From Paenibacillus anaericanus (GTDB lineage Bacteria > Bacillota > Bacilli > Paenibacillales > Paenibacillaceae), in NCBI RefSeq assembly GCF_003994475.1, contig NZ_RZNY01000016.1, positions 82,961 to 146,960 on the forward strand: a stretch of DNA of 64,000 bases, given 5' to 3'. Shown one piece after another: positions 37,178 through 47,108 of the stretch. The position numbers and the translations under genes are program-made. The notes below the pieces were generated by a model. It was not told where the DNA came from, searched no databases, and saw nothing but the letters and a program-made list of their open reading frames with translations. Positions within the stretch are counted from its first letter, which is position 1, and every line of letters starts with the position of its first letter.

Positions 37178-37306
37178 TGTCAGGTGTAATAAAACTGTGG
37201 AACCAATTTTGTTGATTTTACTGGGTTTGCCCAGGCACGTGATAAAGGCGAAAAAAAGAAAGTGTGGAACCACTATAAATTACCCTGTAAAGAAGGTGGG
37301 AAACCA
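37178..37306 (+). repeat. Tn7-like left end with three TnsB-type sites
   Basis: The tip is TGTCAGGTG at 37178. Sites are CTGTGGAACCA (37195-37205), GTGTGGAACCA (37262-37272) and GGTGGGAAACCA (37295-37306), all in one orientation and unevenly spaced, as in the left end of Tn7. Confidence 0.83.
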
Positions 37307-37360
37307 AATTTAAAGTGTTGGCCATGTTTCAAGCTAAAGTTTCTATAACTCTTCACCTCC

Positions 37361-40300
37361 TCATTTTAATTTCCCTTGCAAAGTATAAGCAGTTAGTTCA
37401 CGATCATATTTAATTTCAGAAGCTCGTTGAAAATCAGATTCCGCTTTTTCGAAATTGCCCTCCGCTTGATATGCATTTCTACGACTGATGAGTATCTGAA
37501 AAAATAAGGTGGTAGATATTTGTCTTCCTTGTGCTGTGAACTCCTCATATTGCTCTATCGCTTGGCTGTACAAGGTGATAGCTTGTTTATAATTATTTTC
37601 ATCATATTGAATATTACCTTTGCTGTTGTAGAGTTTTACCATTTCTTCAGGCACAACTGTTCCTCCTAATTGTAAAACCCGCATATTCATCTTTATTGCT
37701 TCATCAAAACAATTAATTGCTTTATCGGGCATTTCCAACTGTCGATACACCTGTCCCAGGTTTAATAGCAAGTCACTTTCCGTTCCTCGAGCCAATATCT
37801 CATCCTGCTTATACATATATGGAAGTAGCTCCCTTGCCTTGATGGCTAAATTAAGTGCATCTTGAGGATTTGTTCGTTTGAAAATGTTGCAAGCCGTTTT
37901 TAACATATTAATTTTCTCAGAGACAATTAATTTTCCGTCCCCCCCCTGTTCCTCAAACCGGGATATCTTTCTCTCTAGTTGTTTCAAAATGGTGAGCGCT
38001 TCATTCGATTTATTTCTGTTTTTATAAAAAATGGCTTCATTTAGCATTTGAACCAATTCCGATTTCAAGACCCTAACCTTACTATCTATCGTATTTCCCT
38101 TAATATTGTTTCTCTCCATTTTGGCCCTCATAAAATACTGCTCAGCCTTACTTTTAATTCCTTGTTTTGAATACAGCGTTGCCAGGCTGTTGTAGCACTC
38201 TGACAAGGGAAGCTGACCAACCGATATATGTTGTTCTTCTAACAAAAACAAACCTTCTTCAAGCTTTTCAACGGCAACATCTAGCATATTCGCGTTTATC
38301 AATAGTTTGCTTATCGTTTCCATAAGGAAGAGATAGTCATCTGGATTAAATGGAATTTGAGCTTTGGCAAGCGCTCGTATAGCTAAATTAATATGGGTAT
38401 AGAGTAGATAATAGCATTGTTGTTGTTGCTCGCTGCTGTAGGCACCACCTTGCTGAAAATGATATGACAATAATCTGAATATAGGTGATATCCTTTCTCC
38501 AATCTTCGATCCAAAAGTATCGTGATTACGGTTAAGTAATGCCGTTAGTGCATTAACAATATATACTGCCTCATCATCCTCTAATGGCCTTTCTTGAGTA
38601 TTTCCGATTATGAAGTGAACACCTTCAATTAATTTTGTCATATATTGATCGATGGCTGGCTCATATTTGTCCTCAAGTATTTCTCGTAATTCCTTGCGAT
38701 GGATACTTATTAGATTACCTTTTCCTGTTCGTCGGATATCCAGCAGTGGCTTTAGTTCATTCAGGAAGCACAAAAACTTAAAGCTGATTTCTTCTTCTCC
38801 AAAAGTTTGAGATAATTGTTTGATACTCGGTGATACTGCGGAGAAAGATAAGGACATGAGAACCCCAAGCATTTCTCTAAAATATTGTTCTCCGTACATT
38901 CTGGATAACAACTCGAGGAAATGCTCTTCGGCTTTTATAGGCGAAGCATGGACCGCCTCCATTCCTTTTTCTAAATAAGCTTTAATTAAAATACGTAGGT
39001 GAATAAAACTCCCTTCACTAATCTGAATCAGCTTTTTCACATCTTCAGTAATTGGCTTTAGTTTTTGTTCCTTTAATTTGAAATCGACAAACTCCTCCAA
39101 CATCTCCTGATACCTCGGATCTGTTGGTTCGACAGACATTTTCTTTATGAAGGAGATCAAGGCAAGCTTATCTTTTGTAAACAAGGAAAGTTGTTCATCC
39201 ATCCGGCAAGTGATGAGAATATATATACCATCATCAAGCATTTCCGGACTTGGTAACATATCAAAGATCGATTTTCCACTTCGTGCCGGTATCTCATCCA
39301 CGCCGTCCACAATAAGGATCATTTTTTCAGCGGACTTATATTTCTTATGGGCAGTAAAAAGAGTATTCAACAGCTTAGACACATTCTTCTCCGATGCAGC
39401 CGATTCGACGTCGATATTTGGAATATCTCCATCCAACATCTCTCCACTTCGATCCAATTGTCTAAGGAGATCTGATAATTTCGAAACAAATATAGAAGGA
39501 ACATGTGAGAATATATCATTTATATAATAGGTTCGACATACAATGTTGTCTAGACGGACAAGATCGTAAACCAATGGATCGAGCATTTTGGCAAATGTCG
39601 ATTTCCCCATGCCGTTAGCCATTTCCAAGAGAATGTAGCCCCTGTCGTTTTCTTCGATAGCTCTCTTTAAATCCTCCAGCAGAAATTTAAATTCAATTAG
39701 GTCCTCCGAGCTCATTATTCGATTAATGGTATCCGCTTGCGAACGGATATAAATGTCATTTTCTGCCGATGCAGTTGCAATCATTGAAGTATGCTTTCTT
39801 TGCATGCTATTGTATATGTCCGTAAGTGTAGTAGGTTTTTGTTTTTTCTTATGGCCTGTCGAATAGTTGATGAAAGAAGCGGTTGATTTCATGCTATAAT
39901 ATGAGTCAAATAAATACACGTTGTTATCGATATATTGGACAAAAGGTTCGAGCTTAATTTCCTTTCCGTCAAATTGAACGATTAGTTTTTCGTCAACCAT
40001 ACTTTCGGAGTAAGTATCCCCGCTTCCGATCAAAAAAAACGAATTATAGTTGTTTCTGAGCAATATACGAACCCCCGAATACAACTCCTCACAGCGATGA
40101 AAGTGCTCTACTATTGTATGAACCTTTTTCTCGATATCAATTTGGAAATCAAGACTATCGTCGAGTAATAGTGCCCCGTGACCAATCTTGTCATTGCGCC
40201 ACGAAACGATGTTATACTTCGTATATATTCCATGAATGTCCTTTAGAATACCTATCAGTCTGCTGTTACTCGAACGATTGGTATCGATAAGCTTGTATGC

Positions 40301-40696
40301 TACGTGCTGCCAGTCCCCAAGGCTAAGTGGTTTACTTGTCATGAAAGACAGGATTTCATTATACTCAGAACTGTTTTTCTCTACTTCAACCATTTCAGAA
40401 ACCAATAATAGCGTAGAGAATTTTACAAGCATTTCAAACATGTCTTTCAATTTCAATTGAGCCCCATAGGTCGATCCTGCCGACAAGAGTCGACGTAACT
40501 TCTCGTATTGTTGAGCGATAATCGAGGGCCCTTCCTGCAAAATTGCAATGTTCCAAAGTTGAGGATCATCGGCAAGCCTGCTATACCAACTTTTGCTTAC
40601 TGTAACCTCTTGATAATCACAATTTTCATTTCGACATACATATTTTAGTCCGAATTGCATAAGTTCATATCCACACTTTTTGCAAGATATCGTCAA
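37361..40696 (-). CDS. Predicted defence STAND NTPase: zinc ribbon, HEPN-like, NTPase, TPR
   Basis: The 1,111-residue protein begins at TTG 40696 (GGGG 8 bases upstream). Residues 5-26 form a four-Cys zinc ribbon (CKKC, then two more Cys). Around 60-200 is a helical domain containing SWRNDKIGHGALL; R167-x5-H173 fits the HEPN RNase motif R-x4-6-H. A STAND/NACHT-like NTPase follows: P-loop ANGMGKSTFAK (K365), Walker B LIVDGVDEI (D464-E468), and a sensor-like ILITCRMD. From about 780 to the end there are TPR-like helical repeats (LPLSECYNSLATLYSKQGIK, LLNLGQVYRQLEMPDKAINC, YNSKGNIQYDENNYKQAITL). Architecture is that of Avs-like sensors: effector, switch, ligand-recognition repeats. I know no named system with exactly this set; function is inferred. 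Confidence 0.72.
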   Translation of the reverse strand: MTISCKKCGYELMQFGLKYVCRNENCDYQEVTVSKSWYSRLADDPQLWNIAILQEGPSIIAQQYEKLRRLLSAGSTYGAQLKLKDMFEMLVKFSTLLLVSEMVEVEKNSSEYNEILSFMTSKPLSLGDWQHVAYKLIDTNRSSNSRLIGILKDIHGIYTKYNIVSWRNDKIGHGALLLDDSLDFQIDIEKKVHTIVEHFHRCEELYSGVRILLRNNYNSFFLIGSGDTYSESMVDEKLIVQFDGKEIKLEPFVQYIDNNVYLFDSYYSMKSTASFINYSTGHKKKQKPTTLTDIYNSMQRKHTSMIATASAENDIYIRSQADTINRIMSSEDLIEFKFLLEDLKRAIEENDRGYILLEMANGMGKSTFAKMLDPLVYDLVRLDNIVCRTYYINDIFSHVPSIFVSKLSDLLRQLDRSGEMLDGDIPNIDVESAASEKNVSKLLNTLFTAHKKYKSAEKMILIVDGVDEIPARSGKSIFDMLPSPEMLDDGIYILITCRMDEQLSLFTKDKLALISFIKKMSVEPTDPRYQEMLEEFVDFKLKEQKLKPITEDVKKLIQISEGSFIHLRILIKAYLEKGMEAVHASPIKAEEHFLELLSRMYGEQYFREMLGVLMSLSFSAVSPSIKQLSQTFGEEEISFKFLCFLNELKPLLDIRRTGKGNLISIHRKELREILEDKYEPAIDQYMTKLIEGVHFIIGNTQERPLEDDEAVYIVNALTALLNRNHDTFGSKIGERISPIFRLLSYHFQQGGAYSSEQQQQCYYLLYTHINLAIRALAKAQIPFNPDDYLFLMETISKLLINANMLDVAVEKLEEGLFLLEEQHISVGQLPLSECYNSLATLYSKQGIKSKAEQYFMRAKMERNNIKGNTIDSKVRVLKSELVQMLNEAIFYKNRNKSNEALTILKQLERKISRFEEQGGDGKLIVSEKINMLKTACNIFKRTNPQDALNLAIKARELLPYMYKQDEILARGTESDLLLNLGQVYRQLEMPDKAINCFDEAIKMNMRVLQLGGTVVPEEMVKLYNSKGNIQYDENNYKQAITLYSQAIEQYEEFTAQGRQISTTLFFQILISRRNAYQAEGNFEKAESDFQRASEIKYDRELTAYTLQGKLK

Positions 40697-40920
40697 TTCT
40701 TGTGCCCCATTCTATTTAGATATCGCTTCATTCCATATTTCGTTCTATTTATTATCGCATATTCGTACCTATGAACATGATGAAAGTATTACGAGCGTAA
40801 TTGTCAAATTGCCCCCACTTTGTTCAAATGATGAGGGCTAAGAATAAAAAATTTGATGCCTAACTTTTAAACTGTCTTGTCCTAGACAAGCTCACTGCAT
40901 TACAAATGAAGTCAAAGTGC

Positions 40921-41544
40921 TTAGCCAAAAAAGGAATTTTCGATTTTATTTTTAAATAAAGCCTCATTTAATAAATCAAAGCAGAAACTTCGGAGCTCTT
41001 TGTTGTGGTTCCGCAATTCATCAAGCATGTGTTGCAGCGTGCGACCTCTCTTATCCCTTGAAATGATCGTATTGATTGCTTTAATTTGTCTAGGAAGTGG
41101 TTCACGACTCTTATTTATCTCAAGATCTCTTTTGATTTCTTGAAGTACATTTCCCGGGACAATTCCCCAACATATTATTAACAAGATAATTGCATTAAAC
41201 AACTGTTTTGCAGCTGGATGCCACGTTTCATTAAAAACTGTATTTCCATTGGTGCTACTTGTTCCCATTCCAACGGTTTCAGATGCTAACGGGTCAAAAA
41301 GTGTTAGTTTAGGGTGATGAATTAGTTCAAGGAAATGATTGGCTGCATAAGTGCCGCACAAAAAGGTCCCGGTAATATCATCTTTTTTCGCTCGATAAGA
41401 AAAACAATAATAGCTATCTGTAAGTAAGTCCTTAGTACAACTTCGGCGTTCTTGCCCGTTCAACAACCGGACATGAGCAATGGGTGTGATAAAATATTCT
41501 TGGACCAACTTCTCTCTAACCTCTGGTGATCTGCACGGAAGCAT
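40921..41544 (-). CDS. Unrecognised protein downstream of qatD
   Basis: The 207-residue protein starts with GAGGT seven bases before the ATG, 42 bp after the qatD stop on the same strand, so it is probably the fifth gene of the Qat operon. Visible features are YCFSYRAKKDDITGTFLCGTYAANHFLEL, a hydrophobic stretch NAIILLIICWGIVPG (possibly buried rather than membrane-spanning), and a basic helical C-terminal third. I recognise no family. Location suggests an accessory or effector of Qat, or of the neighbouring STAND protein. Confidence 0.6.
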   Translation of the reverse strand: MLPCRSPEVREKLVQEYFITPIAHVRLLNGQERRSCTKDLLTDSYYCFSYRAKKDDITGTFLCGTYAANHFLELIHHPKLTLFDPLASETVGMGTSSTNGNTVFNETWHPAAKQLFNAIILLIICWGIVPGNVLQEIKRDLEINKSREPLPRQIKAINTIISRDKRGRTLQHMLDELRNHNKELRSFCFDLLNEALFKNKIENSFFG

Positions 41545-41586
41545 CCCAAATACCTCATTTCTTGTTTCTATCCATTTTGAAGTACA

Positions 41587-42336
41587 TCAACTCCCAGTTC
41601 TATGCTGTTTAATTGGGAGCAAAGCCCGGTTAAAGTTCTCTTTTATTTGCCGTTCGACATCTTCATAAGAGCAACCCCAAAGCGAACTCAAGTATTTTTG
41701 AACTAGCCTTATATCTTGGGATTTAATAATCTTGTCTTCAATTTTGATGAAGGGTCCATCACTCTCAGTTAACAATCGGTCTCGAGGAATCTTTGCGATA
41801 ATTTTACATCCGTTAGACGAATGGAGCATTGCAGGGTTAACTGAAAAGTAATGACCTGCTTCAACAATTTCTTTTATTAAGGATAATGAACCACTGTACC
41901 AATGAAAAACAGCCCGTTGAATTGAGAACTCTTTTAGCATTTGCAGGACTGTAGATTCAGCCCTTCTTGAATGAAGCGAAATAAATCGAGGTCTATCACT
42001 GATATGGCTTAACACATGACGCAGGCTTTGGAGTTGTTTTGTTTTTGTACTTATGCCTTCTCTTGAAAAGTCCAGTCCAATTTCTCCAATATATGATGTC
42101 GTTTTTGCATATTCAATAAATTTTTTCATTTCAGTAGGTGTATGCTTATCGGCATAGAGTGGATGTAAACCTAGGGCCACTCTAATATATTTAAATTCTT
42201 TCAAATGAGGATAGCCCAATGCATAGTGACTCGGCAAATTTGTAACTGCAATAGTTGATATACCTTTTTTTTCATTTTCATTAGCTACTGTATAAGGGTT
42301 CTTGTACAAATCTATATGGCAATGAGCATCGATCAT
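41587..42336 (-). CDS. qatD: QatD: TatD-like metal-dependent DNase
   Basis: The 249-residue TIM-barrel hydrolase has metal ligands MIDAHCHIDLY (HxH), YIGEIGLDFS (Glu near 87), FISLHSRRAE (His), VFHWYSGS (His) and TESDGPFIK (Asp). These are the TatD-family ligands. The N-terminal half is a close variant of ordinary TatD DNases. As the fourth gene in a qatA-B-C-D order it is assigned to the Qat anti-phage system, whose mechanism is not settled. It lies 14 bp after qatC. Confidence 0.85.
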   Translation of the reverse strand: MIDAHCHIDLYKNPYTVANENEKKGISTIAVTNLPSHYALGYPHLKEFKYIRVALGLHPLYADKHTPTEMKKFIEYAKTTSYIGEIGLDFSREGISTKTKQLQSLRHVLSHISDRPRFISLHSRRAESTVLQMLKEFSIQRAVFHWYSGSLSLIKEIVEAGHYFSVNPAMLHSSNGCKIIAKIPRDRLLTESDGPFIKIEDKIIKSQDIRLVQKYLSSLWGCSYEDVERQIKENFNRALLPIKQHRTGS

Positions 42337-42350
42337 TTTAATTCACATCC

Positions 42351-43694
42351 TTAAGTAAGACCGATCAATTGATTAATACCAGTTGTTCCTTTGTCACTAA
42401 CAAGTTCTTTTACCTCAGCCATCGCTCGAATAACAAGATTTGAATACTCATCAATTTCTTCGATAGACACACCACTTGAAAGCAATAATCTTTTTATTTC
42501 CTCAACATTATAGTTGTGCCCCAGAAATGCCAATACAGCCCTAAAATCACTAATAGAGACTTTATTACTTGACAAATCGATTTCATCACTACAAATGTCA
42601 ATCCCGTAGTTTTCATTGTCTGCATCAATTACATGCAATGATGCTCTTCTAAAAATACAGGGAACACATCTCCCACAACCTTTTGCATCTCTTCTAATCC
42701 AACTGGATTTATGTCCACTCTTACCACAAGACACTGAATCGGGAATAGCATTCTGTAGTACTTGTTGATTTCTGCACTGGCTAATTGCCTCTCCTTTGGT
42801 CTTCATACCTAACGGGTTCAATATTGGATTTGTAATTCCGACACCTTGTAAAATATGACTCAGCATTCGCAAATAGCTTGGATGAGCAGTTCTCGTGCTG
42901 CAAGAGCCTCTTCGAGATGGTGTAAGAGGTATATTTAAAGCAATTGTTCCATTCTCCGGTATTAACAATGGTACATCCTCGCCAATACTTGCAGCTGCAT
43001 AGATTCCGATGGCAAGGAACAAAATAGAGCGGCTTCTGAAAGTTGTTTCTTTTCCTGAAGGACTCTGACCGGCCCTAACTTGTAATGAATCAATTCTGGA
43101 AGCATAATGCTGCTGCAAATGTTGAAAAAGATTACTCTGATCTGTCTTAGGTCCACTTACTTGTCCATCATAGTGTCCCACCAGTAAAATATCTCCTTGT
43201 GGATTACTTTCCAGCCAGTCCACAGCACCAACTAATGAATCTAGTCCACCCGAAAATAAGCAAACCAAATCCGCTTGAACACGTGACAAGACTCGCCTTG
43301 GTGAACGTCTTCTTTCATTTGGTCTATGCAACGAAGAAGTATTTTGATAAAACTCAATATCCCAAATATCTCCGGTTAAAAATGACATACACTTATCCAA
43401 ATTTCCCTTTACAGTTTGCCACTTCAGCAACTCGTATACAGGGATTTTAATCTTAATATTCCGAGTCCATTTATCCTCTACACTTTTTCTCCCAACAAAT
43501 TTATCTGTGGCATAGAACACAGTAGCCATAAACAAGAAGTCTAAGACAGTATCGTTTGGAATTCCACATCTTTGAAATAGTGTTTTAAAATCCAAATCAA
43601 GATTACTGACTTCTTGAGTATCGGTATTCTGAAGGGATACTTTTGCTAGTTCGAGTTTAGTTTTTTCCGCCGGGCTTACCGTCACATTTATCAT
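42351..43694 (-). CDS. qatC: QatC: QueC-like ATP-dependent enzyme
   Basis: The start is ATG 43694 (GGAGG six bases upstream, 2 bp after the qatB stop), giving ~447 residues; the frame itself runs to 43769. The PP-loop motif LVCLFSGGLDSLVGAVDWL near residue 150 and the Cys cluster GCGRCVPCIFRRA near 345 are those of QueC (7-cyano-7-deazaguanine synthase). An N-terminal extension of ~130 residues is not in QueC. In the Qat system this homologue suggests a nucleotide or protein modification step; the substrate is unknown. Confidence 0.87.
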   Translation of the reverse strand: MINVTVSPAEKTKLELAKVSLQNTDTQEVSNLDLDFKTLFQRCGIPNDTVLDFLFMATVFYATDKFVGRKSVEDKWTRNIKIKIPVYELLKWQTVKGNLDKCMSFLTGDIWDIEFYQNTSSLHRPNERRRSPRRVLSRVQADLVCLFSGGLDSLVGAVDWLESNPQGDILLVGHYDGQVSGPKTDQSNLFQHLQQHYASRIDSLQVRAGQSPSGKETTFRSRSILFLAIGIYAAASIGEDVPLLIPENGTIALNIPLTPSRRGSCSTRTAHPSYLRMLSHILQGVGITNPILNPLGMKTKGEAISQCRNQQVLQNAIPDSVSCGKSGHKSSWIRRDAKGCGRCVPCIFRRASLHVIDADNENYGIDICSDEIDLSSNKVSISDFRAVLAFLGHNYNVEEIKRLLLSSGVSIEEIDEYSNLVIRAMAEVKELVSDKGTTGINQLIGLT

Positions 43695-43696
43695 GG

Positions 43697-44422
43697 CTAA
43701 CCTCCAAATACATCTAGTGTTTTTTCTAATACTTGAACACATATTGATTCGCCTTCTGGCCCGCTCCAATCTACCTGTGTAATGTCTTTATCGAGAGAAA
43801 AGACTGTAATTTCTGATTTAATATAATCCAATATATCATTTAGGAATGCATCGGCTTGAGCATTACCAACTTTAGAAGCTAATCTTTCATAAAAAGATCG
43901 ACAAAATTGTTGATAAACATAATAACCAAAAAACTTTTCCAGCATCTCCGTCAAACTGTCTGGGTTTGAACATCCTTCTAGTACTTGAGTGATTTCATCA
44001 ATCCCCTCAACTTTCTCAAACATTTCGTCCATAAGTTGAGATAGAGCATTTCTGGCATCAACTTGATCGATAGTACTTGCTTCTTCCCCAAAATAATCAA
44101 TAAGCGACAAAACAATATCCGATGTTGCCTTTCCCTTTAAATGCTCTAATCCCGTTTGTTTCAGTGCTTCATTGATTCCTAGACGGTTTACTAAGGAAAG
44201 AAATGAACCTAAATTCTTTGCAACAGCTTGAGCGCTTTTAGCACCCATACCTCCATTCTTTGCTACACCTTGCGTACCTCCATTGGCACGAATAAACTGT
44301 CCCACTAATTCCTTGGAGTTATCAGAGCCAGGGCGACCTACTTTAGCTAGCCTTGAAACTTTACTCTTCAGATCTCCCCATTGAGGGGTTGTTGGTGCAT
44401 CGTAGCCTTTAGATGTTCCCAT
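43697..44422 (-). CDS. qatB: QatB: Qat system protein of unknown function
   Basis: The 241-residue protein starts MGTSKGYDAPTTPQWGDLKS behind AAAGGAGG. A Gly/Ala/Lys-rich N-terminal third (NGGTQGVAKNGGMGAKSAQAV) is followed by a helical domain (SLLSLVNRLG-like, ALSQLMDEMFEKVEGIDE, FGYYVYQQFCRSFYERLASKVG). This arrangement and gene order match QatB. Its biochemical activity is unknown. It lies 7 bp after qatA. Confidence 0.8.
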   Translation of the reverse strand: MGTSKGYDAPTTPQWGDLKSKVSRLAKVGRPGSDNSKELVGQFIRANGGTQGVAKNGGMGAKSAQAVAKNLGSFLSLVNRLGINEALKQTGLEHLKGKATSDIVLSLIDYFGEEASTIDQVDARNALSQLMDEMFEKVEGIDEITQVLEGCSNPDSLTEMLEKFFGYYVYQQFCRSFYERLASKVGNAQADAFLNDILDYIKSEITVFSLDKDITQVDWSGPEGESICVQVLEKTLDVFGG

Positions 44423-44429
44423 TGAATAT

Positions 44430-46388
44430 CTACCTCCTTTTTTCGATAGGTTTTAAAGCTCGACCAATTTTTGTCTCGGTTGATTTCAATTGTTTAATTA
44501 CGGGTTCAAAATGCTCATTCAGTTCTTGTTTACTTCTTTGCAAAGTAATCAAATCGTTACCAACCGCCGGGGGGATAGCATCCGCAGGAACATTTAATAA
44601 AATGCGAGCGAGAATTTCAATACTTTCAATGACATCCTTTTCTATTAATCCTCTTAATGCATCATAGCCAACTTTTTGATCTGGATTTCGGAGGATATGC
44701 TTTTCAATTTGATTTAGCAGTAAAATGCGCTCATCTGTACTTAGTTTTAATGTAGAATCAAACGCACGTCCCATCCTTCCTGCATTAGAGGACAGAATGT
44801 CTTCAAGTATAGTTCTTACAAATGGTGGAATCATAGATACCCCTGATAAAGTTGAACTCAGCTTGTCCCTTGCTACCCAAAAATAATCCCTCAAATCTAT
44901 ATCGCTCAACAACGGCTCCATTGCCACCCAGCGGCGCATAAAAGAAGAAGACCATTCCGGAGCAATTTGTTTGGCCTCATCTTCATTTTCGAAATTACCA
45001 TCGGGCGGTGCTAGCACCGCTTCAAGTTGCTTTAACTCGCTAGGTCTTCCCTCTTGTTTAGCCTGCCACTCGAATAAATTCATAAATTGTTTAGAGTGTC
45101 CGTATTCAAGGACCATCAATTTTACCAGAACGTCATCCCGAATGCTCTGTAGACCTGCAATTTTTGCTAATTGCTTTCTCAGAAAATAGGCATTTAAAAA
45201 TCGCTTAACTTGCCTTGGATTTCCCTTAAGTCCTTCAGTAATGAGCGGAGCAATATTGGAACTGAAAATCAAACTTTCACTTAGTGTAGCCGGAAGTTCG
45301 GTCTCTCCAAATGCTTCTTTCACGGCAGCGTAACCAAATACGGAATAACGATTCGCGCACCTCTGATCCTCGCAAGCCTTATGAACCATACCCAGCAAGG
45401 TTCTATCTTCAATATCCCTAGCACAGAACAAAAGTGACATATAGCTTTCCACTTCAGCCGGAGATAGCTTTGGAAGCCTATATGGAATTTGAATTAGCTT
45501 TTCTAAATAATCGGTTACAAGCCTCTCTGAAGCTTCAACAGGATCTCGCTCATCCTTGAATTTCATTTGCGAATACCTAACTTCGATTGCATGGCGTACT
45601 ATGCGCGGGTCAGCTCCTATAACAAATGCTGTTCTTTCAACATTTAAAAATAATTTGATTGCTTCTAAATTCTCTATGATGCGTTCGTTTGAACACCTAT
45701 CTAAATCATCAATTAACACGATCAAAGATTCAATATTGGTTTCTTCCAACAGCTTTTCAAAATCCTGACGAAATGTTCTTACATCCATGGCGCTTGCTTC
45801 GCTTTTATCACCCTTTATCATTTCCTCCCAATTAATCTCGGATGTTGACTCGCCTTCTTCTCCTGACTCTTCTTCGTCTGTTTTCGGCAGAATTGATTCC
45901 ATTATCTTTTTACCAGAACCCATTAGACTGGGAACAATACTCGCTCCGCCTGTTATATACGCTGCCAGTGCTGGCATCCCAATTTCTTTCACACCGAATT
46001 TTGCAACTCGCATCCAATTCACAGATTTTAAGAGCCCCGCGACTTTTCCTTTAATCTTTGGACCGAATCTTTTATTCTCGCCGAGTTGCAAAAGAATCGA
46101 GCTAAGAAGCGCTGATTTGGCATCATCATAACCTTCGAAGAGCCAGCCATTGAAATATAACACTGCTATTTTTTCGTATTTCTCCTTTTCAGGTGAGTCC
46201 AATGGATAATGCTCAGGATTCAAATCGTACTCTAACATTTTCATAATACTTGTTTTCCCACTACCCCAGTCCCCAAAAACTCCTAATGTAACAGGTAGTA
46301 GTTTAGGATCAGTAACAACCGATCTTATCAAATCAGCATGGACTTTAAAACCCAATAAGTCCTGAGAAGTTTCATTATCTGACCACAT
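44430..46388 (-). CDS. qatA: QatA: KAP-family P-loop ATPase
   Basis: ATG 46388 has GAGGTG seven bases upstream and is preferred over the frame start at 46406; it gives ~652 residues. Walker A is FGDWGSGKTSIMKML near residue 40 and Walker B is LIVLIDDLDRCS near 225. A hydrophobic insert between them (about 125-155, ALAAYITGGASIVPSLMGSG) is the membrane-type insertion typical of KAP ATPases. The C-terminal half is helical. It is the first gene of the Qat operon. Just upstream are remnants of helicase genes and a terminator. Confidence 0.87.
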   Translation of the reverse strand: MWSDNETSQDLLGFKVHADLIRSVVTDPKLLPVTLGVFGDWGSGKTSIMKMLEYDLNPEHYPLDSPEKEKYEKIAVLYFNGWLFEGYDDAKSALLSSILLQLGENKRFGPKIKGKVAGLLKSVNWMRVAKFGVKEIGMPALAAYITGGASIVPSLMGSGKKIMESILPKTDEEESGEEGESTSEINWEEMIKGDKSEASAMDVRTFRQDFEKLLEETNIESLIVLIDDLDRCSNERIIENLEAIKLFLNVERTAFVIGADPRIVRHAIEVRYSQMKFKDERDPVEASERLVTDYLEKLIQIPYRLPKLSPAEVESYMSLLFCARDIEDRTLLGMVHKACEDQRCANRYSVFGYAAVKEAFGETELPATLSESLIFSSNIAPLITEGLKGNPRQVKRFLNAYFLRKQLAKIAGLQSIRDDVLVKLMVLEYGHSKQFMNLFEWQAKQEGRPSELKQLEAVLAPPDGNFENEDEAKQIAPEWSSSFMRRWVAMEPLLSDIDLRDYFWVARDKLSSTLSGVSMIPPFVRTILEDILSSNAGRMGRAFDSTLKLSTDERILLLNQIEKHILRNPDQKVGYDALRGLIEKDVIESIEILARILLNVPADAIPPAVGNDLITLQRSKQELNEHFEPVIKQLKSTETKIGRALKPIEKRR

Positions 46389-46500
46389 TGCAGTGCACCT
46401 CGACATTTATTAGTATGGAGCGTCCTGTAAGAGATGAATATTGTAATTATTAATTCGTTAGTGAAACTCATCACCAACAGAATGGTTATAATAATTAGTA

Positions 46501-46779
46501 CTATAATCTAAACTTTAAAACTCTAACGTTATTACCGTTTAAATTGATACTATCTTCAAAAAAATATCTGTTGGGTTTGAGCCTCTCAACCACAAAGGCC
46601 AAGCTATACTTTGCCCGCGTGACACCAACATAATATTTATCTGGAGCTTTTAATCGACTACTGGATCTGACCATACTTTTTTCTTTATTGTACTGTCTTT
46701 CTTTTAAATCCAAATAATCACTCTCAAAGTTTATGTATAATGAACTATAAGGCATTTGTATAAATTCGACATCTAACAA
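46501..46779 (-). pseudogene. Fragment of a UvrD-like helicase C-terminus
   Basis: The 92-residue frame contains YYVGVTRAKYSLAFVVER, which is motif VI of superfamily-1 UvrD/Rep helicases, 40 residues from the end. Nothing upstream in frame supplies motifs I-V, so this is a remnant rather than a working helicase. The bidirectional hairpin 46839-46885 lies just upstream. Confidence 0.65.
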
Positions 46780-46838
46780 GAAAATCCTACTTTATTCACA
46801 ATAATTTCCCAAAAATGATCCGGACTATAGTAACATAT

Positions 46839-46885
46839 AAAAAGGATAAGCATAGCGATTATGTTTCACTATGCTCATCCTTTTT
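46839..46885. terminator. Bidirectional hairpin terminator
   Basis: AAAAAGGATAAGCATAG (46839-46855) pairs with CTATGCTCATCCTTTTT (46869-46885), one mismatch in 17. Both strands end in T5. It separates two helicase fragments. Confidence 0.85.
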
Positions 46886-47108
46886 CATAAAAAATCATTC
46901 AACTATCTTGTAAACTTCTCACCTAATTCTTCTGTACTATTCCTGTACATAGGACTAAATATCTTTATATTCTTGCGAGTATACTTGCTTATTATATTTT
47001 TCATCTAACTAATGATTACGCCACTTATTCCGTTATAAATGGAAGTGGTTCTTTCTTCGGACCTCAATTCCTTTTTCCAAGTTCCTTGTCACTAAAAAAA
47101 CTCGTGTG

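Noticed and set aside
46886..47108. 33-codon minus-strand frame (MKNIISKYTRKNIKIFSPMY...)
   Set aside because: It is short, has no clear ribosome site and matches no family I know; it is probably part of the decayed helicase zone.
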